Assembly: GCF_042686175.1 (NCBI RefSeq)
Contig: NZ_JBHUOR010000140.1
Location: 1 to 64,000 of the forward strand
Source: Kurthia populi
Lineage (GTDB): Bacteria; Bacillota; Bacilli; Bacillales_A; Planococcaceae
DNA: 64,000 bases
Direction of reading: 5' to 3'
Part shown: positions 48,021 to 58,306 of the stretch, piece after piece
Layout of the letters: each line of letters opens with the position of its first letter
Position numbering within the stretch: the stretch's first letter is position 1
The notes under the pieces: generated by a model
Seen by the model: only the letters and a program-made list of their open reading frames with translations
Told to the model about the DNA's origin: nothing
Database searches by the model: none
Position numbers and translations under genes: made by a program

Positions 48021-48611
48021 TTACACAAATGCCTTATGAGATTGTTCGTATTTTTTAATATGCTCATCATATTGAATTGTTAACGAAATTTCATCCCAAC
48101 CATTTAATAATGTCTCTTTATAATAGCCATCAATGTCGAAATGATACACTTTGTCACCTACTGTTACCGTTTGCTGCGCTAAATTAACGATAGCTTCCGT
48201 TGGATTTGCTTCTGCTGTCGCTAAAATCTCTTCCACTTCTGGAATCGATAATTCAATCGGTAAAATACCATTTTTAAAGCAGTTGTTATGGAAAATATCC
48301 GCATAACTCGGTGCAATAATAACATTAAAACCATAGTCTAAGATGGCCCATGGTGCATGTTCACGAGAAGAGCCACAGCCAAAGTTATCATGTGCGACTA
48401 AAATGCTTGACCCTTTGTATTGCGGCTGATTTAAGACGAAATCTTCAATTGGATTTCCTTGTGCATCGAAACGCCAGTGATAAAAAACATATTGACCAAA
48501 GCCTGTACGCTCAATACGTTTTAAAAATTCTTTTGAAATGATTTGATCGGTATCTACGTTTTTGCGATTTAATGGCGTTAATACACTGTTTACTTGATTG
48601 ATTGGTTTCAT
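48021..48611 (-). CDS. leuD: 3-isopropylmalate dehydratase small subunit
   Basis: 196 residues, the swivel domain of isopropylmalate isomerase. Motifs: NVDTDQIISKEFLKRI and DNFGCGSSREHAPWAILDYGF, which position the substrate over the Fe-S cluster of LeuC. Last gene of ilvBNC-leuABCD; 12 bases after leuC. Confidence 0.95.
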   Translation of the reverse strand: MKPINQVNSVLTPLNRKNVDTDQIISKEFLKRIERTGFGQYVFYHWRFDAQGNPIEDFVLNQPQYKGSSILVAHDNFGCGSSREHAPWAILDYGFNVIIAPSYADIFHNNCFKNGILPIELSIPEVEEILATAEANPTEAIVNLAQQTVTVGDKVYHFDIDGYYKETLLNGWDEISLTIQYDEHIKKYEQSHKAFV

Positions 48612-48623
48612 TCGGCTCTCCTC

Positions 48624-50030
48624 CTATACAGATGCTTTCATAATTTCTCGAACGTCAACGAAATGGCCAGCGATTGCGGCTGCTGCGGCCATTGGAGGCG
48701 ATACTAAATGCGTACGTGAGCCCGCACCTTGACGGCCTTCAAAGTTACGATTAGATGTTGACGCACAGCGTTCACCAGCAGGTACCACGTCCTCATTCAT
48801 CGCTAAGCACATCGAACAACCAGATTCGCGCCATTCAAAGCCTGCATTTAAGAATACTTGATCTAGCCCTTCTGCTTCTGCTTGCTGTTTGACAGAATAA
48901 GAACCTGGTACAACGATTGCACGTACACCATCATGCACTTTCTGTCCTTGGATAACCGCTGCAGCTGCACGTAAATCATGTAAACGAGAGTTTGTACACG
49001 AACCGATAAAGACATGTTGAATGGCGATGTCCGTAATTGGGGTGCCTGCTTCTAAATCCATATATGTTAATGCTTTTTCAAGTGCTTGTTTATCTGATTC
49101 TTCTGCGAAGTCAGCTGCTGTTGGCACCGTTTGTGAGACGCCAACCCCCATAGATGGGTTTGTGCCCCATGTCACGATTGGCTCGATTTCAGATGCTTGA
49201 ATAATGCGAACTTCATCGTATGTGGCATCTGCATCAGACGCTAGTGATAACCAATGTGTCGCAGCTTCTTCAAATTGCTGTTGTGGCGCGAATTTACGCC
49301 CTTTAAGATAATCAACGGTAATTTGGTCTGGTGAAATTAGTCCCGCTTTTGCACCCGCTTCAATCGACATATTACAAATCGTCATACGTTCTTCCATTGA
49401 TAGCTTATGGATGGCATCACCAGTAAATTCAATGATATGTCCCGTACCCATATCAATACCGAATTTCGCAATAATGGCTAAAATAATATCTTTTGCCGCA
49501 ACACCAAAGCCTAATTCACCTTCAACACGTACTTCCATCGTTTTCGGTTTATTTTGCCATAAAGTTTGCGTGCTGAGTACATGTTCTACTTCAGATGTCC
49601 CAATTCCAAAAGCAATGGCACCAAAAGCACCATGTGTCGATGTATGCGAGTCGCCACAAACAATTGTTTTACCCGGCTGTGTTAAGCCCAGTTGTGGCCC
49701 AATAACATGGACAATCCCTTGGTCTGGGTGGCCCATATCTGCTAGCTCTATACCAAATTCCTTACAATTATCAGCAAGTGTCATAATTTGCTTTTTAGCA
49801 ATCGGGTCATTGATGACTGGTAAATTTTGCGTTGGTACGTTGTGATCCATCGTTGCAAATGTTAAATCTGGACGACGCACTTGGCGATTGTTTAAGCGTA
49901 AGCCTTCAAATGCTTGTGGACTCGTTACTTCATGGACTAAATGTAGGTCGATGAATAATAAATCCGGTTTACCAGGCTCCTCATAAACGATGTGATTATC
50001 CCAAACTTTTTCAATAATATTTTTTCCCAT
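48624..50030 (-). CDS. leuC: 3-isopropylmalate dehydratase large subunit
   Basis: 468 residues. Aconitase-like subunit with the three 4Fe-4S cysteines: VFIGSCTNSRLHDLRAA near 347 and ESGCSMCLAMNED near 407/410. With LeuD it isomerises 2-isopropylmalate to 3-isopropylmalate in leucine synthesis. 16 bases after leuB. Confidence 0.96.
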   Translation of the reverse strand: MGKNIIEKVWDNHIVYEEPGKPDLLFIDLHLVHEVTSPQAFEGLRLNNRQVRRPDLTFATMDHNVPTQNLPVINDPIAKKQIMTLADNCKEFGIELADMGHPDQGIVHVIGPQLGLTQPGKTIVCGDSHTSTHGAFGAIAFGIGTSEVEHVLSTQTLWQNKPKTMEVRVEGELGFGVAAKDIILAIIAKFGIDMGTGHIIEFTGDAIHKLSMEERMTICNMSIEAGAKAGLISPDQITVDYLKGRKFAPQQQFEEAATHWLSLASDADATYDEVRIIQASEIEPIVTWGTNPSMGVGVSQTVPTAADFAEESDKQALEKALTYMDLEAGTPITDIAIQHVFIGSCTNSRLHDLRAAAAVIQGQKVHDGVRAIVVPGSYSVKQQAEAEGLDQVFLNAGFEWRESGCSMCLAMNEDVVPAGERCASTSNRNFEGRQGAGSRTHLVSPPMAAAAAIAGHFVDVREIMKASV

Positions 50031-50046
50031 ATATCGTCATCCTTTC

Positions 50047-51141
50047 TTATAGTAGATTTGCTAATGTATCAGGTACATACGATGGATTAATTTCTGCAAT
50101 AACTTTTTCTGTCCATTCATCTGTTGATAATGCGGCTGTTCCTTTTGCCGCCATATCGCCTGTGAAGAACCCTTGCTCAAATACGCGCGCAACAGCTTGC
50201 TCAATTTCTTTTGCTTCATCTGATAATTCAAACGTATATTGCAAAAGCATCGCCGCAGATAAAATCGTTGCAGCAGGATTCGCAATACCTTGACCTGCAA
50301 TATCTGGTGCTGAGCCATGGACTGGTTCGTATAAACCAAAGTTATCGCCACGCATAGATGCAGAAGGTAGCACCCCTAGTGAACCTGTAATAACAGAGGC
50401 TTCATCTGATAAAATATCACCAAACATATTTTCCGTTACGATGACATCATAGGAAGCGGGGTTCGTAATTAATTTCATTGCTGTTGAGTCAACTAAGCTA
50501 TGTTCTACTTCCACATCTGGGTAATCCGCTTTTTTCTCCTCAACAATTTGGCGCCATAAGCGAGATGTATCGAGTACATTCGCCTTATCTACCGATGTTA
50601 AACGTTTGTTGCGTAGACGAGCTAACTGGAAGGCATTGTCGACAATGCGCTCGATTTCTTTACGGCTATATGTGAGTGTGTCGTACGCATTTTCCTCATC
50701 GCGGTTACGTTCACCGAAGTAGAGACCTCCTGTTAATTCACGCACGATTAGTAAATCTACGTCCTTCACGTTTTCTTCTTTTAAAGGAGACGAGTGTAAC
50801 ATCGATGGAATCGCTTGAACCGGACGTAGGTTAGAGAATAAATCAAAGTGCTTACGAATGCGTAACAAGCCTTTTTCTGGGCGTAAATCTGATGGGTTAT
50901 TGTCCCATTTTGGCCCTCCAACTGCACCTAATAAAATCGCATCGCTCGCCTCACATAAATCAATTGTTTCTTGAGGTAGCGGATCATTGAATTGATCAAT
51001 TGCCGCACCACCAATAGCACCTACTGCGATGTGGAATGTATGATTGTATTTTTGTGCGATAGCTTGTAGTACTTGTACAGCACTTGACACGATCTCTGGA
51101 CCGATGCCGTCACCTGGTAAAGCCGTAATTTTCTTTTCCAT
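50047..51141 (-). CDS. leuB: 3-isopropylmalate dehydrogenase
   Basis: 364 residues from ATG 51141, seven bases after AAGGGAGA. NAD-dependent oxidative decarboxylation of 3-isopropylmalate. Motifs: LPGDGIGPEIV, LLIVRELTGGLYFGERN with the substrate Arg/Tyr, and EPVHGSAPDIAGQGIANPAATILSAAMLL near the C-terminus. A hairpin separates it from leuA. Confidence 0.95.
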   Translation of the reverse strand: MEKKITALPGDGIGPEIVSSAVQVLQAIAQKYNHTFHIAVGAIGGAAIDQFNDPLPQETIDLCEASDAILLGAVGGPKWDNNPSDLRPEKGLLRIRKHFDLFSNLRPVQAIPSMLHSSPLKEENVKDVDLLIVRELTGGLYFGERNRDEENAYDTLTYSRKEIERIVDNAFQLARLRNKRLTSVDKANVLDTSRLWRQIVEEKKADYPDVEVEHSLVDSTAMKLITNPASYDVIVTENMFGDILSDEASVITGSLGVLPSASMRGDNFGLYEPVHGSAPDIAGQGIANPAATILSAAMLLQYTFELSDEAKEIEQAVARVFEQGFFTGDMAAKGTAALSTDEWTEKVIAEINPSYVPDTLANLL

Positions 51142-51181
51142 AAGAATGTCTCCCTTCAAAGTTAAACAGTATGTAATAGAT

Positions 51182-51209
51182 GAGACTGCCCCGTTTGAGG
51201 CAGTCTCAA
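51182..51209. other. Intercistronic hairpin between leuA and leuB
   Basis: GAGACTGCC, TCAAACGG, GGCAGTCTC: nine perfect pairs, but no T run on the minus strand. It may be an RNA processing or stability element rather than a terminator. Confidence 0.6.
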
Positions 51210-51213
51210 GTAG

Positions 51214-52752
51214 TTATGCTAATTCTTTTACGCGTAATTGCGCTTGAATAATTTCACGATTAATCGCATCAAGATACGCTTCAGCAGAAGCTTTCAAAAC
51301 ATCTTGTGCCGCGTCACGCCCACGATATTTACCATCTTTGTAAGCAATATTAATCACTGCTTCACCTAATGCATCGCGGCCTGAGCCAACAGATGATACG
51401 CGATAATCTAAAATTTTCACCGGTTCCTCGACTAATTTTTCAAGTGTATTGAAGATAGCTTCAACAGAACCTGAGCCAGTAGAAGCAACCGTTACTTCTT
51501 CACCCGAAGGTTTCGTTGCGCGTACCGTTGCAGTCGGAATATTTTCCGTACCATATTGTACTTGCACAGATTGTAAAACGTATTTCGGAATATCAGCTAC
51601 TTCTAGCGTCTCATCCGTTAATAACGTCAATAAATCTTCTTCGGTAATTTCTTTTTTCTTATCTGCTAACTCTTTGAATGCAACAAATGCATTTTGTAGA
51701 CGATCATCTGCTAAATCAAAGCCCATCTCGATTGCCCGCTCTTTGAACGCATGACGACCTGAGTGTTTCCCTAGCACAAGTGGCACTTTATTTTCACCGA
51801 CAAGCTCCGGTGTAATGATCTCATACGTCTCTGGATTTTTCAGTACACCGTCTTGGTGAATGCCTGACTCATGAGCGAAAGCATTTTTCCCAACGATAGC
51901 TTTGTTTGGCTGAACAGGAGAACCTGTCAATTTGCTAACAAGGCGAGATGTACGTGTAATTTCCGAAAGATTAAGACCTGTTTCCGTCTGATAAATATCG
52001 TTACGAATGTGTAGGGCGACACCGATTTCTTCTAGTGAGGCATTCCCTGCACGTTCGCCGATACCATTGATTGTACATTCTACTTGACGTGCACCATTTT
52101 CAATTGCTGCAATCGAATTCGCTACAGCCATTCCTAAATCATCATGACAATGAGATGAGAATTTCACTAAGTCGCTGTTTGGAATTTCTTCAATCAAGTA
52201 TTTGAATAATGCACCGTACTCAGCAGGACTTGCGTAGCCTACTGTATCTGGTACGTTAATCGTTGTAGCACCTGCTTTGATTACTTCATCGATGATGCGT
52301 ACTAAAAATTCCTTATCCGAACGGAAGGCATCTTCAGCAGACCACTGAACAAGCGGGAAAAATTGCTTTGCATACTTTACAGCAGCAACACTCGCTTCAA
52401 TCACTTCTTCAGGTGTTTTATTTAACTTATATTTCATGTGAATTGGACTCGTCGCAAGAAACACATGGATATGAGGGTTTTCAGCATGTTTAAGTGCTTC
52501 CCATGTCACATCAATATCTTTTTGCATCGCACGAGCTAATCCAGTCACAGTCGAATTTTTCACTGTTGTTGCGATACGTGATACAGCTTCGAAATCGCCA
52601 GGTGATGAAGCCGGGAATCCTGCTTCAATAATGGTGACACCTAGACGTTCTAGCTGCTTCGCAATTTCAAGTTTTTCTCCAGTATTTAAATTAATACCAG
52701 CTGACTGTTCTCCATCACGAAGGGTTGTATCAAAGATATCAATCTTCGTCAT
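51214..52752 (-). CDS. leuA: 2-isopropylmalate synthase
   Basis: 512 residues. Condenses 2-ketoisovalerate with acetyl-CoA. Catalytic TIM barrel: DTTLRDGEQSAGINLN at the N-terminus, HCHDDLGMAVANS (metal-binding His) and NGIGERAGNASLEE; the C-terminal LeuA dimerisation domain (about 390-510) gives leucine feedback control. Begins one base after the ilvC stop. Confidence 0.96.
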   Translation of the reverse strand: MTKIDIFDTTLRDGEQSAGINLNTGEKLEIAKQLERLGVTIIEAGFPASSPGDFEAVSRIATTVKNSTVTGLARAMQKDIDVTWEALKHAENPHIHVFLATSPIHMKYKLNKTPEEVIEASVAAVKYAKQFFPLVQWSAEDAFRSDKEFLVRIIDEVIKAGATTINVPDTVGYASPAEYGALFKYLIEEIPNSDLVKFSSHCHDDLGMAVANSIAAIENGARQVECTINGIGERAGNASLEEIGVALHIRNDIYQTETGLNLSEITRTSRLVSKLTGSPVQPNKAIVGKNAFAHESGIHQDGVLKNPETYEIITPELVGENKVPLVLGKHSGRHAFKERAIEMGFDLADDRLQNAFVAFKELADKKKEITEEDLLTLLTDETLEVADIPKYVLQSVQVQYGTENIPTATVRATKPSGEEVTVASTGSGSVEAIFNTLEKLVEEPVKILDYRVSSVGSGRDALGEAVINIAYKDGKYRGRDAAQDVLKASAEAYLDAINREIIQAQLRVKELA

Positions 52753-52753
52753 C

Positions 52754-53770
52754 TTATTTACCTACTACTTCAGCAGAAGCTTTTTGACCTACGAATGGCA
52801 TCATTTCACGTAATTTAGCGCCAACTTGTTCGATTTGGTGATCTTTAACTGCTTGTTTTTTCGCAGTGTATTGTGGACGATTTGTTTCGTTTTCTTGAAT
52901 CCATTCGCGAGCAAATGTACCGTTTTGGATGTCTGTTAATACATCTTTCATTGCTGCTTTTGATTCAGCTGTTACAACGCGTGGACCTGAAACGTATTCG
53001 CCCCACTCAGCTGTATCAGATACTGAATAGTTCATGTTTTCGATACCGCCTTCGTACATTAGGTCAACGATTAATTTTAATTCGTGGAAACATTCGAAGT
53101 AAGCGATTTCTGGTTGGTAACCTGCTTCTACTAATGTTTCAAAGCCCGCTTTTACTAGCTCAACTGCGCCACCGCAAAGTACCGCTTGTTCACCGAATAA
53201 ATCTGTTTCTGTTTCTTCTTTGAACGTTGTTTCAAGAACGCCTGCACGAGCTGCGCCAATTCCTTTAGAGTAAGCAAGGGCTAAATCTTTTGCTTGGCCA
53301 GTGGCATCTTGATAGACAGCGATTAATCCTGGTACACCAGCGCCTGCTTGGTATGTACGACGAACTAAATGTCCTGGTCCTTTTGGTGCGATGAGGAATA
53401 CGTCCACATCAGCAGGTGCTACGATTTGTTCGAAGTGGATGTTGAAACCGTGAGCGAATACTAAAGCGTTACCAGCTACTAAACCTGGTGCGATTTCCGC
53501 TTCGTATACTGCTTTTTGTGTTTCGTCTGGAAGAAGAACCATGATTACATCTGCTTCTTGTGCAGCTTCTGCTACTGATTTTACGTCTAAGCCATCATTT
53601 TTCGCGCGATCTGCAGAGTTCCCTGGACGGATACCGATGCGTACGTCAAAACCAGATTCTTTTAGGTTAAGTGCGTGTGCATGACCTTGTGAACCGTAAC
53701 CGATTACTGCGATTTTTTTCCCTTCTAATACTTTCTCGTTGATGTCCTGATTGTAATACATTTGTGCCAT
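52754..53770 (-). CDS. ilvC: Ketol-acid reductoisomerase
   Basis: 338 residues, class I. NADPH motif GYGSQGHAHALNLKESG, then LIAPKGPGHLVRR and the helical C-terminal domain with EQAVLCGG and ESAYFECFHELKLIVDLMYEGG-like AYFECFHELKLIVDLMYEG. Isomerises and reduces acetolactate and acetohydroxybutyrate. Central gene of the branched-chain operon. Confidence 0.96.
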   Translation of the reverse strand: MAQMYYNQDINEKVLEGKKIAVIGYGSQGHAHALNLKESGFDVRIGIRPGNSADRAKNDGLDVKSVAEAAQEADVIMVLLPDETQKAVYEAEIAPGLVAGNALVFAHGFNIHFEQIVAPADVDVFLIAPKGPGHLVRRTYQAGAGVPGLIAVYQDATGQAKDLALAYSKGIGAARAGVLETTFKEETETDLFGEQAVLCGGAVELVKAGFETLVEAGYQPEIAYFECFHELKLIVDLMYEGGIENMNYSVSDTAEWGEYVSGPRVVTAESKAAMKDVLTDIQNGTFAREWIQENETNRPQYTAKKQAVKDHQIEQVGAKLREMMPFVGQKASAEVVGK

Positions 53771-53815
53771 AATGCTTTTCCCCCTAATGAATGTAAGTTT
53801 TTTTAGTATGTTAGT

Positions 53816-54331
53816 TTATTGTAAAAGCGATAGTTGTGTCTTCTGCTGAAGTTGCGAATCACGAACGAACGCTGTAACACCAGTACGTGTTAATTCTTTA
53901 ATGCCATATGGCTTCACAAGCTCGATGAACGCATCGATTTTCTCTGGTGAGCCGACTACTTGATATGTTACGACATTTTTACCAATATCGATCACTTGCC
54001 CACGGAATGGGTCAACGATGGAGTTAATTTCACCGCGTAAATTCGGTGGCGCTACGACTTTGATTAATGCTAACTCGCGAATGACCGTTGATTTATCTGT
54101 GATGTCATTTACTTTAATCACATCGATTTGTTTCGACAATTGTTTAACGAGTTGTTCAATTTTACCTTCATCTTCTACATTAACGATGAATGTCATTTTT
54201 GAAATCCCCGGCTGTTCGGTATGGCCTACTGTGATGCTCTCAATATTAAATTGACGCTTCATCAATAGCCCGGTTACGCGGTTAAGTACCCCACTTTGAT
54301 TAATTACTGTTACCGTAATGATACGTTTCAT
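53816..54331 (-). CDS. ilvN: Acetolactate synthase small (regulatory) subunit
   Basis: 171 residues. ACT domain at the N-terminus (NQSGVLNRVTGLLMKRQFNIESITVG) that binds valine, followed by the second ALS domain (LALIKVVAPPNLRGEI ... GIKELTRTGVTAFVR). Activates IlvB and confers feedback inhibition. Its ATG overlaps the ilvB stop by four bases. Also called ilvH. Confidence 0.95.
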   Translation of the reverse strand: MKRIITVTVINQSGVLNRVTGLLMKRQFNIESITVGHTEQPGISKMTFIVNVEDEGKIEQLVKQLSKQIDVIKVNDITDKSTVIRELALIKVVAPPNLRGEINSIVDPFRGQVIDIGKNVVTYQVVGSPEKIDAFIELVKPYGIKELTRTGVTAFVRDSQLQQKTQLSLLQ

Positions 54332-56079
54332 TCTTTTTCCACTCCAATCATCTCAGCTAGCCCTGCACCTGGTGCAACCATTGGTGTTACAAGCTCTAGT
54401 TGTTTTACGCGGCAGTCAACTAATACTGGACCGTCGTAATCTAAGGCCTCTTGTAGTTGCGCTTTCGCTGTTGCTGGATCATCGATGATAAAGCCCTTTA
54501 CATCATATGCCTCTGCTAGCTTTAAGAAGTCTGGTTGTACCGGCATTAATGACGATGAGTAACGTTCATCGTAAAATGATTGTTGCCACTGTCTTACCAT
54601 ACCTAGACAGGCATTGTTTAGCATGATGACTTTTACTGGTAAATTAAATTCCTGTAATAACCCTAGCTCTTGTAGCGTCATTTGGAATCCTGCGTCGCCA
54701 ACAACTGCGATAACTTGCTCATCAGGGAAGGCGAATTGCGCTCCGATGGCAGCTGGGAAACCGAATCCCATCGTACCAAGTCCACCGGATGTTACCCAGT
54801 GATGATCCTTTTTGAATGAGAAATACTGTGCGGCGAACATTTGATGTTGCCCAACATCCGTTGTCACAATTGCTTCCCCATTCGTTAACTCATTGACTGC
54901 TGCGAGTACTTGCTGTGGTAACAGTATGCCTTGTTCATCTTCCTCGTACCAATACGGATATTGTGTACGCCAGTCATTCAGTTGCGTTGTCCATTCAGAG
55001 AAATCCGCTGTATCAAAATCTTGTTTTAATAATGCTTTTAATGCTTCTTTCGCATCGGATACGATTGGTACATCTGTCGGTACATTTTTACCGATTTCTG
55101 CTGGGTCCACGTCGATGTGAATCACAGTAGCATTTGGTGCGAATTTTGATAAATTCCCTGTTAGACGGTCATCGAAGCGGGCACCGATATTTAGTAGGAC
55201 ATCGGCTTCTGAAATCCCCATATTCGATGCGTACGTACCATGCATCCCTGCCATACCGTAGAAGTTTGCATGATCATTATCGATTGTCCCCAAGCCTAAT
55301 AATGTATTTACGACTGGGAAGTTATGACGCTCGATAAATTCATTGAATTCTTGTTTAGCATCGGCTGCGAGTACGCCAGCACCTGCAAGAATAATTGGTT
55401 TTTTTGCGGTTTTTAATAGCTCTACCGCTTTTTTGATTTGCAAGTAATTGGGACGTAATGTTGGTTGATAGCCTGGTAAGTTGATTGGCTCATCGACATA
55501 CGCCTCGCTATCAAAGATGGCATTGGCAATATTTTTTGGGAAGTCAACGACAACTGGCCCTTTACGACCTGTATTGGCAATATGGAATGCCTCTTTAATA
55601 ATGCGTGGTACATCTTGTACATCTTTAATTTGATAATTATGCTTTGTAATTGGCTGTGTGATTCCTACGATATCTGCTTCTTGAAATGCATCCGTTCCAA
55701 CGACCGTTGTGGCTACTTGACCAGTGAATACTACTAATGGAAGGGAATCCATCATCGCATCCGTAATACCTGTAACTAGGTTTGTCGCTCCTGGCCCTGA
55801 TGTAGCAATGACGACACCCGGTCTCCCTGTCACACGTGCGTAGCCCTCCGCTGCATGGATTGCGCCTTGCTCGTGGCGTGCTAAAATGTGTTTGATTGGG
55901 TTGCGGTATAATGCGTCATATAATGGTAAGACTGCACCACCTGGGTAACCGAAAATAATATCAACATCTTGATCTTTCAGTGCTTCAATAAATACTTCTG
56001 CACCTGTTTTCGGTTTTGTCTTCGTTTCTTGCTCTTGTGCCTGTGTTGGATGATTTGCTAGTTCAAGTTCTGCGCTCAT
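54328..56079 (-). CDS. ilvB: Acetolactate synthase large (catalytic) subunit
   Basis: 583 residues, thiamine-diphosphate enzyme making acetolactate or acetohydroxybutyrate. The catalytic Glu lies in ARHEQGAIHAAEGYARVTG, and the cofactor motif is GDAGFQMTLQELGLLQEFNLPVKVIMLNN (read in two parts). The first about 30 residues (rich in Gln, Glu, Lys) extend beyond the usual start. ATG 56079 is preceded by TAGGGAGGAGCCATACGA. Headed by an isoleucine T-box leader. Confidence 0.95.
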   Translation of the reverse strand: MSAELELANHPTQAQEQETKTKPKTGAEVFIEALKDQDVDIIFGYPGGAVLPLYDALYRNPIKHILARHEQGAIHAAEGYARVTGRPGVVIATSGPGATNLVTGITDAMMDSLPLVVFTGQVATTVVGTDAFQEADIVGITQPITKHNYQIKDVQDVPRIIKEAFHIANTGRKGPVVVDFPKNIANAIFDSEAYVDEPINLPGYQPTLRPNYLQIKKAVELLKTAKKPIILAGAGVLAADAKQEFNEFIERHNFPVVNTLLGLGTIDNDHANFYGMAGMHGTYASNMGISEADVLLNIGARFDDRLTGNLSKFAPNATVIHIDVDPAEIGKNVPTDVPIVSDAKEALKALLKQDFDTADFSEWTTQLNDWRTQYPYWYEEDEQGILLPQQVLAAVNELTNGEAIVTTDVGQHQMFAAQYFSFKKDHHWVTSGGLGTMGFGFPAAIGAQFAFPDEQVIAVVGDAGFQMTLQELGLLQEFNLPVKVIMLNNACLGMVRQWQQSFYDERYSSSLMPVQPDFLKLAEAYDVKGFIIDDPATAKAQLQEALDYDGPVLVDCRVKQLELVTPMVAPGAGLAEMIGVEKE

Positions 56080-56104
56080 TCGTATGGCTCCTCCCTATTC
56101 AGTT

Positions 56105-56405
56105 AATTATTCACGAAAAAAAGTTTTCTCATGCCACGCAAAAATACATTGCTCCTCTTTGCGTAGGGATGAAAAAACTTTCATGGTACCACCCTGCTTC
56201 GCTATAAAGTCACCTTTATAGCCTTATGAATAGACGAATCTATTCTTTTAATAACGAGTGCGAGCACCCGGAACGACCTAGTAGCATGAGGCGTTTAGTC
56301 ATTCACTCCGAGGGGATGTCAGAAATAGCTGGCTACTGATTCACACCGGCCATCAGCTCTCTGGAAAGTCCATATCTATTTCCTTTTACCTCTTCAACGC
56401 TTTAA
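56105..56405 (-). promoter_or_regulatory. T-box leader, isoleucine-specific (specifier AUC), ahead of ilvB
   Basis: Minus strand. Stem I has CCAGAGAGCTGATGG and the GGTGTGAATCAG apical part; the specifier loop reads GAC-ATC-CCC, aligned with GAA-TGG-GCC of the trp leader in this window, so the codon is ATC (56315-56317). T-box motif AGGGTGGTACCAT at 56183-56195; terminator hairpin GAAAGTTTTTTCAT...ATGAGAAAACTTTTTTT to 56105. Uncharged tRNA-Ile should permit transcription of ilvBNC-leuABCD. The leader starts about 25 bases after the ilvD stop, and I see no clear promoter in between. Confidence 0.9.
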
Positions 56406-56430
56406 ATATTGAATTTTTAGAATTTTTTAA

Positions 56431-58098
56431 TTAAAACTTCATCGTACCGCCAGTTGATGCAGATGTTACTAAACTTGAGTAACGTGCTAACCAACCTTTT
56501 TTGATTTTTGGCTCAAATACTGGTAATGTTTCTGCGCGTTTTGCTAATTCCTCTTCCGCGACTTCAACATTAATCGTACGCGCTGGTAAATCAATTGTAA
56601 TGATATCACCGTCATTGATTAGAGCGATTGGACCACCCTCTGCAGCTTCTGGTGAAATATGACCAATTGAAATCCCGCGAGATGCGCCGCTGAAGCGACC
56701 ATCTGTAATTAATGCGACTTCCTTGCCTAGCCCACGCCCTTGAATAGCAGACGTTGGTGCAAGCATCTCTGGCATACCAGGGCCACCTTTAGGGCCTTCA
56801 TAGCGAATGACAACAACATGTCCTGCTTGCACAGTACCATTATCAATCGCTTCTTGTGCCGCATCTTGTGAGTCAAAGCAAATCGCTTCACCGCGGAATG
56901 TTTGAATCGATGGATCAACTGCTCCGACTTTAATAACGCCGCCGTTTGGTGCGATATTACCGAATAAAATCGATAAGCCGCCAACCTTACTATATGGATT
57001 ATCCTTTGTACGAATCACATCTGTATTTGTAATTTCATCGTTCGCGACATTTTCACGAATTGTTTTACCTGTAACGGTAATACGATCGGGATGAATCGCG
57101 CCTGGAATTTTTGTTAATTCATTAATGATTGCTGAGATACCACCTGACAAGTGAATATCATGCATCGAGTAATTCGATGCTGGCATGATTTTCGCTAAAT
57201 ACGGTACGCGCTCTGCTACTGTATTAATGTCATTGATGTCGTAATCAATTTCTGCCTCATGTGCGAGTGCTAATGTATGGAGCACCGTATTTGTTGAGCC
57301 ACCCATTGCCATATCTAAGGCGAAAGCATCGTCAATCGCTTCTTTCGTCACGATATCGCGCGGCTTCACATCATTTTTAATCATATCAACTAAGTTACGT
57401 GCTGCTTGCTTAATCAACTCATGACGCTTATCGGATGTCGCAACAATTGTCGCATTCCCCGGTACGGTTAAACCGACCATTTCCATTAGTGAGTTCATTG
57501 AGTTCGCTGTGAACATCCCTGAGCAAGAACCACATGTTGGACAGGCATTTTGCTCGATATCAAGTAATTCTGATTCGCTCATGCGGCCACTTTTATAAGC
57601 ACCGACACCTTCGAATACCGAAGTAAGGGATAATGGTTCGCCTTTTGATGAAACACCAGGCTCCATTGGGCCACCTGTTACAAAGATAGACGGAACATTT
57701 GTACGAACAGCCGCCATCAACATCCCTGGTGTGATTTTGTCACAGTTTGGAATGTAGAACACACCGTCAAACCAGTGTGCGTTAATGACTGTTTCTGCAC
57801 TATCGGCGATTAACTCACGTGATGGTAATGAGTAGCGCATACCAATATGCCCCATCGCAATCCCATCATCTACACCGATTGTATTGAACTCAAATGGAAT
57901 CCCACCTGCATCAATAATAGCTTGTTTTACTACTTTACCGAACTCCTGTAAATGGACATGTCCGGGAATAATATCAATATACGAATTACAAATTCCGATA
58001 AACGGTTTGTCTAAATCTTTTGTTTTAACACCAGCCGCATAAAGTAAGCTTCGGTGAGGTGCACGATCGACACCCTTTTTAATCATATCACTACGCAT
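56431..58098 (-). CDS. ilvD: Dihydroxy-acid dehydratase
   Basis: 555 residues. Fe-S enzyme that removes water from dihydroxyvalerate and dihydroxymethylvalerate. Cluster cysteines in NCDKITPGML near 122 and CPTCGSCSGMFTANSM near 193-196, with the earlier Cys in GICNSYIDIIPGH. First gene of the branched-chain cluster; ATG 58098 follows AAGAGGTGTCGTGA. Reads into the T-box leader of ilvB. Confidence 0.96.
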   Translation of the reverse strand: MRSDMIKKGVDRAPHRSLLYAAGVKTKDLDKPFIGICNSYIDIIPGHVHLQEFGKVVKQAIIDAGGIPFEFNTIGVDDGIAMGHIGMRYSLPSRELIADSAETVINAHWFDGVFYIPNCDKITPGMLMAAVRTNVPSIFVTGGPMEPGVSSKGEPLSLTSVFEGVGAYKSGRMSESELLDIEQNACPTCGSCSGMFTANSMNSLMEMVGLTVPGNATIVATSDKRHELIKQAARNLVDMIKNDVKPRDIVTKEAIDDAFALDMAMGGSTNTVLHTLALAHEAEIDYDINDINTVAERVPYLAKIMPASNYSMHDIHLSGGISAIINELTKIPGAIHPDRITVTGKTIRENVANDEITNTDVIRTKDNPYSKVGGLSILFGNIAPNGGVIKVGAVDPSIQTFRGEAICFDSQDAAQEAIDNGTVQAGHVVVIRYEGPKGGPGMPEMLAPTSAIQGRGLGKEVALITDGRFSGASRGISIGHISPEAAEGGPIALINDGDIITIDLPARTINVEVAEEELAKRAETLPVFEPKIKKGWLARYSSLVTSASTGGTMKF

Positions 58099-58231
58099 TC
58101 ACGACACCTCTTCTATATCTAAGTAAGAAGCGTATCAGTTGCATCAACGTTACTTGACGGCTGCTACTTCTTATAAAATCTATAAACGTTTGACTGTACC
58201 TCGTTTCAAATACGTTTATTAAATTGTTGTT

Positions 58232-58260
58232 ATCATAGTATGTATACTCTATGAAGTCAA
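58232..58260 (-). promoter_or_regulatory. Sigma-A promoter of ilvD
   Basis: TTGACT (58255-58260), 17-bp spacer, TATGAT (58232-58237). It gives a leader of about 125 bases in which AAGAAG...CTTCTT (around 58124-58172) could form a stem. Confidence 0.8.
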
Positions 58261-58272
58261 CAGTCTATTTAG

Positions 58273-58287
58273 AATTATCAGACAATT
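58273..58287. promoter_or_regulatory. CodY box upstream of the ilvD promoter
   Basis: AATTATCAGACAATT (plus strand) matches AATTTTCWGAAAATT at 13 of 15 positions and lies 12 bases upstream of the -35. CodY is a known repressor of branched-chain amino acid genes in Bacillus. Confidence 0.7.
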
Positions 58288-58306
58288 AAAAAAATTATTC
58301 TGTACA